Assembly: GCA_015152475.1 (NCBI GenBank)
Contig: SUTW01000005.1
Coordinates: forward strand, 89,518-153,517
Origin: Cyanobacteria bacterium SIG30
Lineage (GTDB): Bacteria; Cyanobacteriota; Vampirovibrionia; Gastranaerophilales; Gastranaerophilaceae
Direction of reading: 5' to 3'
Length of the DNA: 64,000 nucleotides
Shown here piece after piece: positions 15,594 through 24,776 of this stretch. Both the position numbers and the translations under genes were made by a program. Positions within the stretch are counted from its first letter, which is position 1; every line of letters begins with the position of its first letter. Below the pieces are notes generated by a model. The model saw only the letters and a program-made list of their open reading frames with translations, was not told the DNA's origin and did not search any database.

Positions 15594-16781
15594 ATGTGGA
15601 TGAAAGATGTAAATATTAAGCAAATTTTTGAAATCAGAACAAGGTCAACAGTCTTTTTTGGATGTGGTGCTATTCAAAAAATTGATTTCATATGCGAAGA
15701 ATTAATAAAAAAAGGTATAGACAAAGTTGTTATTGTTTCAGGTAAAAATGCTTATAAAACGACTGGCGCTTGGGATGTAGTTAAAAATGCTTTAGATAAA
15801 CATTCAATTGTTTATGTTAATTATGATGGCGTGACACCTAATCCAACAACCCATTCTGTTGATGAGGCTACAAAACTTGCAAAGGATTTTGGTGCCAAGG
15901 CTGTGATTGCAATAGGAGGTGGTTCTCCTATTGATGCTGGTAAATCAGTTGCAATTTTATTAAAATACCCTGATAAAAATGCTAACGATTTATATACATT
16001 TAAATTTACTCCTGAGGATGCTGTTCCTATTATTGCAATTAATTTGACACATGGTACAGGTTCTGAAACAAACAGATTTGCAGTTGTTTCAGTGCCAGAA
16101 TTTGAATATAAACCAGCTATTGCATATGATTGCATTTATCCTATGTATTCTATTGATGACCCTTGTCTGATGACAAAACTATCTGAAAAACAAACAAAAT
16201 ATGTTTCAATTGACGCTGTTAACCATGTTATTGAAGCTGCAACTACAAAGGTTGCATCACCATATGCAATTACTCTTGCAAGAGAAGTTGTTGAGCTTGT
16301 TGCAAAATATTTGCCTAAATCAATTTTAAATCCAGACGATTTAGAAGCTAGATATTATCTTGCTTATGCAGCTTTAATGGGCGGTGTTTGTTTTGATAAT
16401 GGCTTATTGCATTATACGCACGCACTTGAACATCCATTGAGTGCAGTGAAGCCTGAATTGTCACATGGTCTTGGACTTGCGATATTATTACCTGCTGTTG
16501 TTAATTCAATATATGATTATAAGAAAAATGTTTTGTCTTATATCCTTGAACCTATTACAGGCGATATTAAAGACAAAGATGATGCTGAGGAAAAAATTTA
16601 TAAATGGTTAAAATCTGTCGGTGTTCCAAATAAATTAACTGATGAAGGTTTTAATAGTGAAGATATTGATAAACTTGTTGATCTTGCGCTAACAACTCCT
16701 TCGTTGGATGGTTTATTATCTCTTGCGCCAAATGATGCAAATAAAGAAACTATAAAAGAAATATACAAAAAATCTTTATAA
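15594..16781 (+). CDS. Iron-containing alcohol dehydrogenase
   Basis: 395 residues of the type III (Fe-dependent) family. Nucleotide binding is shown by AVIAIGGGSPIDAGKSVA and THGTGSETNRFAV. The metal site is in the C-terminal half (HALEHPLSAVKPELSHGLGLA supplies His ligands). It interconverts aldehydes or ketones and alcohols with NAD(P)H, probably in fermentation. The ATG at 15594 follows AAGGGG at good spacing; a second ATG six bases on is less well placed. A strong terminator follows. Confidence 0.93.
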   Translation: MWMKDVNIKQIFEIRTRSTVFFGCGAIQKIDFICEELIKKGIDKVVIVSGKNAYKTTGAWDVVKNALDKHSIVYVNYDGVTPNPTTHSVDEATKLAKDFGAKAVIAIGGGSPIDAGKSVAILLKYPDKNANDLYTFKFTPEDAVPIIAINLTHGTGSETNRFAVVSVPEFEYKPAIAYDCIYPMYSIDDPCLMTKLSEKQTKYVSIDAVNHVIEAATTKVASPYAITLAREVVELVAKYLPKSILNPDDLEARYYLAYAALMGGVCFDNGLLHYTHALEHPLSAVKPELSHGLGLAILLPAVVNSIYDYKKNVLSYILEPITGDIKDKDDAEEKIYKWLKSVGVPNKLTDEGFNSEDIDKLVDLALTTPSLDGLLSLAPNDANKETIKEIYKKSL

Positions 16782-16805
16782 AATTCTTAAAATTTTTATT
16801 ATTTT

Positions 16806-16835
16806 GTATGGCACATAATTTGTGCCATACTTTTT
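16806..16835 (+). terminator. Terminator after the alcohol dehydrogenase gene
   Basis: A perfect 10-bp stem GTATGGCACA / TGTGCCATAC with a 5-nt loop and TTTTT. The next promoter begins immediately afterwards. Confidence 0.9.
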
Positions 16836-16839
16836 GTGT

Positions 16840-16845
16840 TAAAAT
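16840..16845 (+). promoter_or_regulatory. Extended -10 promoter of the thioesterase gene
   Basis: TGT followed by TAAAAT. The predicted start is near 16852, giving a leader of about 11 nt that begins with the GGAG ribosome site. Confidence 0.55.
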
Positions 16846-16862
16846 TTCTTTGGAGATTTATT

Positions 16863-17372
16863 ATGAAAGTTTTAAGTAAGCAATTAAATTCAAAAATGTG
16901 TTATATATGTGGAATGGATAATCCTGCGGGCTTTAAAGCTCAATTTTATAATATGGAAGACGGAAGCGTTTTGACTCGATTTGGATATAAAGAAATTCAC
17001 CAAAGTTTTCCTCAAAGAGTCCACGGAGGCTTGATTGCAACAATGCTTGATGAACTTGCATGTAGAGCATATTGGGTTGAGGGCAATTATGAGCTTGGTG
17101 TTACCACATCTATTGAAGTTAAATATAGAAAACCTGTGCCATATGACATTGATTTATTTGGACAAGCTATTGTTGTTATGGATAAATCTAGAATGTTTAA
17201 AACAAAAGCACAAATTATTGATTCAAACGGTTTAATTTATGCAGATGCTCTTGTTACATATTTAAAACTACCACAAGAAAGAATTGTCAAAGATATCAAT
17301 ATGCATGACGAATTAACTTATATGGTTGAAGATAATATAACGGAATTTGATTTTGATTTTAGAATGAATTAA
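16863..17372 (+). CDS. Hotdog-fold thioesterase (PaaI-like)
   Basis: 169 residues with a single hotdog domain. RVHGGLIATMLDELACRAY is the hotdog helix with its conserved His-Gly-Gly and acidic residue, followed by the strands TTSIEVKYRKPVPY and GLIYADALVTYL. Family members hydrolyse acyl-CoA thioesters. The N-terminus has CYICGMDNPAGF, the C-x2-C-x2-(D/E)NP(x)G pattern common in one thioesterase subgroup. Start 16863 is preferred because GGAG precedes it. It is convergent with hydG. Confidence 0.85.
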   Translation: MKVLSKQLNSKMCYICGMDNPAGFKAQFYNMEDGSVLTRFGYKEIHQSFPQRVHGGLIATMLDELACRAYWVEGNYELGVTTSIEVKYRKPVPYDIDLFGQAIVVMDKSRMFKTKAQIIDSNGLIYADALVTYLKLPQERIVKDINMHDELTYMVEDNITEFDFDFRMN

Positions 17373-17377
17373 TTTTT

Positions 17378-18802
17378 TTAAAATCTAAAATCTCTGTCAC
17401 CTTTTTCTATTTCTTTGATGTAAGTTGCAGTTTTTTGACGAACTGTTTCGTTTTCTATATTTTGAAGTTCTTTTTCAATTATTTTGTGGCCAATTTCTTT
17501 TGTGTCATTTTTTGCATAATCTTCTAAATATTCTTTTAGCGTTATTAAGGCGTTTGGATGACAGCAGTTTGAAATTTGTTTTTCTTTGCATATTTGCATA
17601 AATCTATCACCCGTTCTTCCTTCTCTATAACAAGCGGTACAAAAACTTGGTACAAAATTATTTTCCATTAACCATTTTATAATTTCGTCCAAGGTTCTTC
17701 TGTCTGACACATCAAATTGTGCTGATTCTTCTGCTTCTTCGTCTGATATACTCTTGTCGTATCCACCAACACTTGTTTTTGAGCCTCCTGAAATTTGAGA
17801 GATGCCTAAATTTAGGGCTTTTTCTCTAACTTCTTTTGATTCTCTTGTTGAGATTATCATACCGGTATATGGGACAGCAATTCTGATGCAGGCAATAATT
17901 TTATAAAATATTTCATCAGAAATACTGTTATCAAAAGCATTTGGGTCAATATCGTCAGCTTTTTTAATTCTTGGAACACTAATTGTGTGCGGACCAACAC
18001 CGTGAACTGCTTCTAAATGTTGCGCGTGCATTAAAAGTGCTGTGAATTCGTATTTATATCTTTCAAGACCAAAAAGTACGCCTAATCCAACATCGTCAAT
18101 TCCACCTTCCATTGCTCTGTCCATAGCTTCTGTGTGCCAAGCATAATTGTGTTTTGGACCAGTTGGATGTAATTTTTCATAACTTTCTTTATGATATGTT
18201 TCTTGAAATAAGATATATGTCCCAATTCCTGCTTCGTGTAATTTTTTATAATTTTCAACCGTTGTTGCGGCAATATTAACATTTACTCTTCTAATTGCAC
18301 CGTTTTTATGTTGAATGGAATATATTGTTTTAATTGAATCCAAAATATATTCTAACGGATTATTAACAGGATCTTCACCAGCTTCAATTGCAAGTCTTTT
18401 ATGCCCCATATCTTGAAGGGCAATGACCTCCCTTTTGATTTCTTCCTGTGTCATTTTTTTTCTTGGAATATGTTTGTTTTGATAATGATAAGGACAATAC
18501 AAACAACCATTTACGCAATAATTTGAAAGGTATAATGGCGCAAATAAAACTATTCTGTTGCCATAAAAATCATTTTTTATTTTATTTGCAAGTTCAAAAA
18601 TCTCATCATTTTTTTCTTTGATATCGCAAGCAAGCAAAACGCTTGCTTCTTTATAATCTAATCCCTTTTCTTCTCTTGCTTTGTTTAAAATTTTATCAAT
18701 AAGTTCGACATTATTTTTATTTTCTTCTGCATATTTTAAGGTTGTGTTAATTTCTTCGTCTGATATAAATTCTTCTGCTTTTAATGATTTTGGATTGTAC
18801 AT
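17378..18802 (-). CDS. hydG: [FeFe]-hydrogenase maturase HydG (tyrosine lyase)
   Basis: 474 residues, standard for HydG. This radical SAM enzyme cleaves tyrosine to supply CO and cyanide for the H-cluster of [FeFe] hydrogenase. The SAM cluster motif is CVNGCLYC (CxxxCxxC). The C-terminal auxiliary cluster is CTAC followed 22 residues later by Cys in ISNCC, fitting CX2CX22C. That motif separates HydG from the related ThiH. GGSKTSVGGY is also present. AGAGGGG precedes the ATG. hydE, hydF and hydrogenase structural genes are not in the window, so they must lie elsewhere. Confidence 0.95.
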   Translation of the reverse strand: MYNPKSLKAEEFISDEEINTTLKYAEENKNNVELIDKILNKAREEKGLDYKEASVLLACDIKEKNDEIFELANKIKNDFYGNRIVLFAPLYLSNYCVNGCLYCPYHYQNKHIPRKKMTQEEIKREVIALQDMGHKRLAIEAGEDPVNNPLEYILDSIKTIYSIQHKNGAIRRVNVNIAATTVENYKKLHEAGIGTYILFQETYHKESYEKLHPTGPKHNYAWHTEAMDRAMEGGIDDVGLGVLFGLERYKYEFTALLMHAQHLEAVHGVGPHTISVPRIKKADDIDPNAFDNSISDEIFYKIIACIRIAVPYTGMIISTRESKEVREKALNLGISQISGGSKTSVGGYDKSISDEEAEESAQFDVSDRRTLDEIIKWLMENNFVPSFCTACYREGRTGDRFMQICKEKQISNCCHPNALITLKEYLEDYAKNDTKEIGHKIIEKELQNIENETVRQKTATYIKEIEKGDRDFRF

Positions 18803-19013
18803 TTTTATCCCCTCTTAGTTTTTTATTGTCCGTCTAATAAAATTCAAAGTCAAATTTTATTTTCCAAAAAATCATATTTTAATACGAATTTTTGTTCTAA
18901 TTTGCTTTTTTGTTTTGTTTGTTCTATTATGTCCATATATTAGGGTTATATTTAAAAGTTACTCAAAAAAAGAAAGGTTAAATTTTTACCCTATTTAAAA
19001 AAAAGAGGATATT

Positions 19014-19604
19014 ATGATAAAAAAGCTAATTACAAGTTTGCTCGTATGTCTATGTCTTATTTGTTTAACTACCCCAAAGGCAATTGCTAAAGAACCAGTT
19101 AATACTCATGTTGTTAAAGGCGATATTGTCCGTACAGCATTGGAATTTGGAGTTGATCCATATATTGTTTTAAGTATTGCTAAACTTGAATCAGGTTACA
19201 ATCACACCAAGAAAAATCCTTCTGGTGCAGTTGGTGTTTTTCAGCTTATGCCGAGAACAGCTAAACTTTTAGGTGTTAATCCATATCTAAGAGAGGATAA
19301 TATAAAAGGTGGTGTTCTTTATTATAAACAAATGTATAAAAAATATGGTTCAATAGACTTAGCTCTTGCAGCTTATAATGCGGGACCTGGAAATGTTAGA
19401 AAATATAATGGTATTCCACCATTTAAAGAAACAAGAGCTTTTGTTTCAAAAGTAAAAAAAGAATATAATGTTTTAAAGGCGAATAAAGTTGCCGAACAAT
19501 ATATCACAAAGCAAGAAAAAGAAATTACTCCTGTTTTTAAAGATGTTTCTAATGTAATTCCATCCAAGACACTAGATTTGACATCTCAGGCAGAGGCAAT
19601 ATAG
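19014..19604 (+). CDS. Secreted lytic transglycosylase (SLT domain)
   Basis: 196 residues. The signal peptide runs to about residue 25 (TTPKAIA). The SLT fold follows: catalytic Glu in AKLESGYNH, then NPSGAVGVFQLMPRTA and LALAAYNAGPGNVRKYNGIPPF. It cleaves peptidoglycan glycan strands to 1,6-anhydro products. The C-terminal tail (about 150-196) is unassigned. GAGGATATT precedes the ATG. It is divergent from hydG across a 211-nt gap, which otherwise shows nothing clear. Confidence 0.93.
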   Translation: MIKKLITSLLVCLCLICLTTPKAIAKEPVNTHVVKGDIVRTALEFGVDPYIVLSIAKLESGYNHTKKNPSGAVGVFQLMPRTAKLLGVNPYLREDNIKGGVLYYKQMYKKYGSIDLALAAYNAGPGNVRKYNGIPPFKETRAFVSKVKKEYNVLKANKVAEQYITKQEKEITPVFKDVSNVIPSKTLDLTSQAEAI

Positions 19605-19609
19605 AATTT

Positions 19610-19636
19610 AAATCCACCCTAAAGGGTGGATTTTAA
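19610..19636 (+). terminator. Terminator after the lytic transglycosylase gene
   Basis: A perfect 10-bp stem AAATCCACCC / GGGTGGATTT with a TAAA loop, followed by a short T run. Confidence 0.85.
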
Positions 19637-19660
19637 GTATCTTTTTTTAAAAAAATATTA

Positions 19661-19666
19661 TATAAT
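19661..19666 (+). promoter_or_regulatory. -10 box placed for a leaderless transcript
   Basis: A consensus TATAAT ends 6 nt before the ATG at 19673, so the predicted first transcribed base is the A of the start codon. No Shine-Dalgarno is visible. Confidence 0.5.
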
Positions 19667-19672
19667 TTTTTT

Positions 19673-20551
19673 ATGATAAATGATTTAAAAATTATAGAAA
19701 CTCATATACATGGTGGTTTTGGAATAAATTTTAATAATGCATCTGCTGATGATTTACATTTTTTTGCAAGAAATATTATTAAAAAAAATGTAATTGCTTT
19801 TATACCAACTCTTGCAACGGATAGTATTGATAATCTTAATTGTGCTTTAAATAATATTAAACAGGCAATGCAAAATCAAAAGGAAGACGAAGCCCGTATT
19901 TTAGGTGTGCATCTTGAAGCTTGTTTTTTGAATCCTTTTAAAAAAGGTATCCATAATGAAAAATATTTCCTTGATTTAACTGCTGAAAACTTTGATAAAT
20001 TTAGCCATCACGATATTATAAAAATTGTTACTTTGGCACCTGAACTTGATTGCGGTTTGGTTTCTTATCTAAAAAGTAAAAATATTAAAGTGCAGGCAGG
20101 TCACACAATGGCTTTAAATATTTCAGATATTGATGCCACAACTCATCATTTTAATGCTATGCCAAAACCAAGTTTTGAAAATTTTAAAGATTATATTTCA
20201 TATAAAGCATTAAATAACAATGGTGTTTATTGTGAAATCATTGCTGATTTTATTCATAATGATATTGAAACTTTAAAAATGTTTTTTAACAAAAAAAATA
20301 AAGACAAAATTATATTAATAAGTGATGCCCTGCCCATAGCCTGTTCAAATCTTGATAAAATTGATTTTTGTGGCAAAACAATTTTTAATAACGGTAAAGA
20401 TGCAAACGGGGTTTTAGGCGGTTCGATTTTAACTTTATATGAGATAGCACATAAATTGCTTGAATCAAATATTTTAACCCTCGATGAAATTAAAAAAATG
20501 CTTTTTGAAAATCAGTTAAATTATTTAGGTCTAAATCCTTCCGATTTTTAA
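19673..20551 (+). CDS. NagA-like N-acetylglucosamine-6-phosphate deacetylase, barrel only
   Basis: 292 residues against about 380 for NagA. Active-site motifs are present: ETHIHGGFG (HxH), GVHLEACF (metal Glu, but GPF replaced by ACF), AGHT, THHFNAMP, ADFIH and ISDALP (catalytic Asp). The flanking beta-sandwich made by the N- and C-termini is missing at both ends. The protein starts about eight residues before HxH and stops right after the LGL helix. It probably deacetylates an amino-sugar phosphate in the cytosol. The neighbours (GH35, YhcH family) agree with host- or mucin-glycan use. nagB is not seen here. Confidence 0.82.
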   Translation: MINDLKIIETHIHGGFGINFNNASADDLHFFARNIIKKNVIAFIPTLATDSIDNLNCALNNIKQAMQNQKEDEARILGVHLEACFLNPFKKGIHNEKYFLDLTAENFDKFSHHDIIKIVTLAPELDCGLVSYLKSKNIKVQAGHTMALNISDIDATTHHFNAMPKPSFENFKDYISYKALNNNGVYCEIIADFIHNDIETLKMFFNKKNKDKIILISDALPIACSNLDKIDFCGKTIFNNGKDANGVLGGSILTLYEIAHKLLESNILTLDEIKKMLFENQLNYLGLNPSDF

Positions 20552-20605
20552 TTACAAATTGTTAAAACTTTTGCTTATGTTCAAAAAATATTTTAAACTG
20601 TTTTA

Positions 20606-23017
20606 ATGGACGTTAAATTTGATAAATATTCTTTGATTATTGATGGCAAGCGCACTTTTATTAAAAGTGGTGCTTTGCATTATTTTAAAACTATCGGCGA
20701 AGATGCTTGGAGAGATAGATTATCCAAATTAAAAGCTGGTGGATACAATTGTGTTGATCTTTATCTTTGTTGGAGTTTTCATAGCCCCGCTCCTCATGAA
20801 TATGATTTTACTGGTTACAAGGATATTTCCAAATTATTCAAAATTGTCAAAGAAATGGGTCTTTATGCAATCGTTCGTCCTGGACCATATATTAATGCTG
20901 AAATTTCAGCTGGCGGGATTCCTTATTGGCTTTTAAAAGAAAAAGACGTTATTCCAAGAAATCGTCAAAATGGTGATTATAAATATTCAAAAGTTTATAT
21001 GGATTATCTTCGTGAATGGTATAGTCAAGTTTTGCCAATAGTTGTTGAGTACAATGATATAATTATCGCATACCAAATTGAAAACGAGTATTCAACAAAT
21101 GAGTGCGAAACTGAATATATGGAAGAATTATATCAAATTGCGCGCGAAGCTGGTATTACTGCACCAATTTTTCACAATGACGCCTACATTGCCGGTCTTT
21201 ATGCAGATGTTGTTGACATTTATGCCTGTGACCTTTATCCATATATCAATCCAAAAGGAGATTGGAAAAAAGATAATTTTGCATTTGGCACTTTGGATAA
21301 TCTTGAGGGTCTATGTAGGACATTTAAAGAAAATTCTCCGATTTTTATTGCTGAACTTCAGGCGGGTTGGTTTGATAAATGGCTTGGAGTTGGCTATGAC
21401 AAAATAAGGGAAGATTTAAACTGGCAACACATTAATATAATGACAAAAACAGCCTTATCACAAGGCGCTACGATGTTTAATCATTATATGGCAATTGGTG
21501 GTACTAATATCTTGGATATGGCATCAGATGATGTTTATACAAGTTATGATTTTGCAGCTCCAATTAGTGAACTTGGTTTAATTAAAGAAAATTATCATAA
21601 GGCAAAAGAAATTAATTATTTCTTAGATGCTTTTGATTTTTCTCAAACCGAACCTGTTGATTCAGAGGTTTCTGTTCAGGAAAATTGTTATTACAGAGAG
21701 CGTCACGACTTAATTAATAATTGTAATTGGGTTTTTGTCCGTAATTTTAATACTTGTGAGGCGAGAATTGATAAATTTAATATTGATTCTTTTGATATGA
21801 AACTTTTCCCAAAAAATTTAAAATTAAGAACTATTGAAATTACTGAATCTGGTCTTGAAATTTTTACAAAGCTTGAAGATAAAGATAATCAATGGATTTT
21901 CTTAATATCTGATGAGAAAAATTATATTAATATTAAAGATTTATCAACTGGTGAAATTAAAAAATATTCAGGCGACAGAGAAGATTTTGAGATTTTAGAT
22001 TTTGGTGCAACAAAGATAATGTTCTTAAAGCATAAAACTCTTTGTACTACCTGGAAATATAATGATAATTTAATCTTTGGTGCAGATTTTATATACCATG
22101 ATGGGCATATTGCAATTAAAGAAGATACAATTTTAAAATTCTTTAGTCCAGATAAAGGGATAATTGAGAAAAAAGTTGATTTTAATTTAACTCCATTAAA
22201 ATTAAAATTAACTGATTTTGATGTTTCTTTTTGTGCTCCTGAAATTGAGCCAAATTATGATTGCACTTCTTGGAAAACAGCAACTGACAAAACAGATTCT
22301 TTTGAAAGCGGTATTTTTAGCGAATTTGTTTGGTATAAAGGAAAAATTACAAACAGGACAACGGAGATTTCAATTAACGCAAGACATATTTTTGCAATTT
22401 ATTTAAATGGACATGAAATTTTAAACAGGAATAGTTATAAATATGACAATTTAATATCTGTTGATGAATTTATTAATGTTGGTGTTAATCCTGCTTTCTT
22501 TAATGATAAAGAAGAAGGTGAAATTACGATTCTTGTGCAAAACTTAGGTTTTGATAAAGGCTTTACAAATGATCTTGATAAACCAAGAGGGCTCATTTCT
22601 TTCAAAACTGATTCTGAGGAAGAAATTTTCTGGCGTATTCGTGGAAGAATTTCTCTTGATAAGAGAGAATTTAATGAAAAACAAGCTCCTTATTTGGCTA
22701 TGTTATCTAAAAAATTTGAAATTTGTGAAGATTTGTTAAGTTCAAAATCTTATTCGCCAATAATTTTAGATATGGAGCATACACCTTTCCGCCGTGCAAC
22801 TATTTTCTTAAATGACGTAAAAATAGGACGTTACATACGTCATAATTCTGAGCAAACAAAATTTTATCTTCCAAATGAATTTTTGAAAAATAAAAATGAG
22901 ATAAAAATCGTTGTTTGGGAAAAAAGTCATCGAATTTCTGACGCATGGGACTTTAAAAAATATTTAGAAAGTGTTATAATAAGAGTAGAAAGTTTTAAGA
23001 CTTATCAAATACTCTAA
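20606..23017 (+). CDS. GH35 beta-galactosidase
   Basis: 803 residues, no signal peptide, therefore cytosolic. The GH35 catalytic barrel covers about residues 5-330, with LKAGGYNCVDLYLCW, VRPGPYINAEISAGGIPYWLL, the proton donor in AYQIENEYS and the nucleophile in FIAELQAGWFDKW. The C-terminal half holds beta-sandwich domains (about 480-800) of the galactose-binding jelly-roll type. It should release terminal beta-galactose from imported oligosaccharides. There is no Shine-Dalgarno before the ATG. It lies 54 nt after the NagA-like gene and may be co-transcribed with it. Confidence 0.93.
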   Translation: MDVKFDKYSLIIDGKRTFIKSGALHYFKTIGEDAWRDRLSKLKAGGYNCVDLYLCWSFHSPAPHEYDFTGYKDISKLFKIVKEMGLYAIVRPGPYINAEISAGGIPYWLLKEKDVIPRNRQNGDYKYSKVYMDYLREWYSQVLPIVVEYNDIIIAYQIENEYSTNECETEYMEELYQIAREAGITAPIFHNDAYIAGLYADVVDIYACDLYPYINPKGDWKKDNFAFGTLDNLEGLCRTFKENSPIFIAELQAGWFDKWLGVGYDKIREDLNWQHINIMTKTALSQGATMFNHYMAIGGTNILDMASDDVYTSYDFAAPISELGLIKENYHKAKEINYFLDAFDFSQTEPVDSEVSVQENCYYRERHDLINNCNWVFVRNFNTCEARIDKFNIDSFDMKLFPKNLKLRTIEITESGLEIFTKLEDKDNQWIFLISDEKNYINIKDLSTGEIKKYSGDREDFEILDFGATKIMFLKHKTLCTTWKYNDNLIFGADFIYHDGHIAIKEDTILKFFSPDKGIIEKKVDFNLTPLKLKLTDFDVSFCAPEIEPNYDCTSWKTATDKTDSFESGIFSEFVWYKGKITNRTTEISINARHIFAIYLNGHEILNRNSYKYDNLISVDEFINVGVNPAFFNDKEEGEITILVQNLGFDKGFTNDLDKPRGLISFKTDSEEEIFWRIRGRISLDKREFNEKQAPYLAMLSKKFEICEDLLSSKSYSPIILDMEHTPFRRATIFLNDVKIGRYIRHNSEQTKFYLPNEFLKNKNEIKIVVWEKSHRISDAWDFKKYLESVIIRVESFKTYQIL

Positions 23018-23065
23018 TTATTCACAAAATTAAGCATTCACAAAGATTAGCAAAAGGAGAAAAAG

Positions 23066-23440
23066 ATGGCGATTATTCCTGATTTTTTAATCAAGAAAGT
23101 TTACCAGAAGGGCACACTTCGCGAGACTGCTGATGCTATTTTGTTTGATCTTAAAAACGTAATTGGACCAGGAATTATTTCCGGTTTGAATTCAATTCAA
23201 ATTAATGATTATGTTTTTGAAAGAGATGGCATTAAGTTTTCAACAAAAGGGAACATTTTAAGTGCCGATTCTGTTGATGAAAACAACCCTATTCATTTTT
23301 GCTTTGGGCAAGAAGGTACATTTATTTTAGACAAAGTTAAATGTTTAAAAAATGGACTTAACCAAATTATTATTGAATTAACTAATCCCGAAGCAGGAAC
23401 GATAAAGGTTACTCTTTCTGATATGTTAAATTTGGCTTAA
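23066..23440 (+). CDS. Conserved hypothetical protein, all-beta
   Basis: 124 residues following the beta-galactosidase by 48 nt, with a strong AAAGGAG. It opens MAIIPDFLIKKVYQKGTLR and continues as alternating beta strands (FDLKNVIGPGIISGLNSIQI, GTFILDKVKCL, NQIIIELTNPEAGTIKVTL). I do not recognise a function. The position suggests co-expression with the glycan enzymes. Confidence 0.7.
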   Translation: MAIIPDFLIKKVYQKGTLRETADAILFDLKNVIGPGIISGLNSIQINDYVFERDGIKFSTKGNILSADSVDENNPIHFCFGQEGTFILDKVKCLKNGLNQIIIELTNPEAGTIKVTLSDMLNLA

Positions 23441-23441
23441 A

Positions 23442-23867
23442 CTATCTAACTGCAATTTTTGCAACTATTTTTTCAATCGATTCTTCTTGTATGTTTGTTA
23501 AACAAGGCATATGGGCATCGTGTGGGTAAAATATTGCAAAATCGCCTTCTTTTAATGTTATAAAATCATATTCTTTTGCGTTTAAAAATTCAATATCTTT
23601 TTCTTTGCTATACGGAATTAAACAATCTGTTTTATTTATATTTGTGATGCCGATTTTTTCTTCGCCTTTTACAATATATTGAATATCAATATATTGCCTG
23701 TGTGCTTCAAATTTGCCTTCACTTTTTGTTTGATATTTATCGAAATTAAAATATAATTCTTTTGTTTTGAGGTCTATATCTTTGTTTATTAGTTTTTCAA
23801 AAGCTTCCTTGAATTTTGGGTGAAGAGAATAATATATTTCTGCATTTTTTATGTTGTCTTTAATCAT
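23442..23867 (-). CDS. YhcH/YjgK/YiaL family protein (EbgC-like)
   Basis: 141 residues, single cupin-like domain of the DUF386 family. Signatures are FEAHRQYIDIQYIVKGEEKIG and FAIFYPHDAHMPCL, whose His and Glu residues form the metal site. Members occur in sialic acid, galactoside and other sugar operons, probably acting as sugar anomerases or isomerases. It is convergent with the small protein gene, two bases apart. The context suggests processing of sugars released by GH35 and NagA. Confidence 0.9.
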   Translation of the reverse strand: MIKDNIKNAEIYYSLHPKFKEAFEKLINKDIDLKTKELYFNFDKYQTKSEGKFEAHRQYIDIQYIVKGEEKIGITNINKTDCLIPYSKEKDIEFLNAKEYDFITLKEGDFAIFYPHDAHMPCLTNIQEESIEKIVAKIAVR

Positions 23868-23886
23868 GTCTTAATTGTATCATATT

Positions 23887-24690
23887 TTATTCTTGCGCAA
23901 CATTATAATAATTTTCTATTTCAACTGTTATATTCATAACTTCAATGTCATCATAGTCGCTGTATTGTGTTTGAAACAGATTTCTTCCCGTTTTTATAGT
24001 TACTTGATTATTAAATCTTATAAGTTGATTTGGAACCTGAATTTTTATATTGTCTCCATTTAGATGTATTTCTTTGATTTTATGTCCATTAAAATACATT
24101 TCTGCTGGGCTTGAATAGGCGTATTCAATATTGTTTTGTCCAAAACTTTTTGCAAGTTTTGTATCTAATCCTATTATTGAGCCTATTACAATATTTACAA
24201 TTTCTCCTTTTTCAAGTGCTTGGATTTGAAAATTTTTTGTAAGTGATTGACCTATTGATTTTGTTTTAAAATCACCAACGTTTGCAGATTGTTCAGAGAA
24301 ATTATTATCACCTAAATGATATATTTCGTTAGTTATGGTTATGTCTCCTAATCTGCTTTTTTCTACGCCTATTTTAAGTGGATTTTTTATTAATTCCTTA
24401 TCAATTGTTATTGAAAATGGTCTGTATCCTTCTTTTTGAACGGATAAGATTATTGGTTTATCAATTTTTGCATTTAATTGAAATGTTCCGTCTTCATTTG
24501 TGAATGTTGTAAAATTTAGATTAGGAATTACAATTTTTGCACCCTGAAGTGGTTTGCCTGTTTTTTTATCAATTATTGTGTTTAAGGTTTCGTTTTTATT
24601 TATTTGACCTGTAATTGTGTCTGCGAATAATTCTGTTTTAAAAAATATATTTAAAGCTAAAATTAAAATGATTAAAAATATTTTTTTCAT
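23887..24690 (-). CDS. Exported protein with carboxypeptidase-regulatory-like domain
   Basis: 267 residues. The signal peptide reaches about residue 23 (TELFADT). A CarboxypepD_reg-like beta-sandwich covers about 38-105 (DKKTGKPLQGAKIVIPNLNFTTFTNEDGTFQLNA, ILSVQKEGYRPFSI). The rest is beta-rich and unassigned, with repeated NNI/NQVTIK strands that resemble a second sandwich. It is probably periplasmic or surface-attached. No enzyme motif is seen. Confidence 0.8.
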   Translation of the reverse strand: MKKIFLIILILALNIFFKTELFADTITGQINKNETLNTIIDKKTGKPLQGAKIVIPNLNFTTFTNEDGTFQLNAKIDKPIILSVQKEGYRPFSITIDKELIKNPLKIGVEKSRLGDITITNEIYHLGDNNFSEQSANVGDFKTKSIGQSLTKNFQIQALEKGEIVNIVIGSIIGLDTKLAKSFGQNNIEYAYSSPAEMYFNGHKIKEIHLNGDNIKIQVPNQLIRFNNQVTIKTGRNLFQTQYSDYDDIEVMNITVEIENYYNVAQE

Positions 24691-24776
24691 ATTGTTATTT
24701 TAAATATTTTTATCATTTTTTAAATAGCTGATTAGACTTTTGTTTTTGTGGTTATTTTTTTGACAAAAATTTTAAT

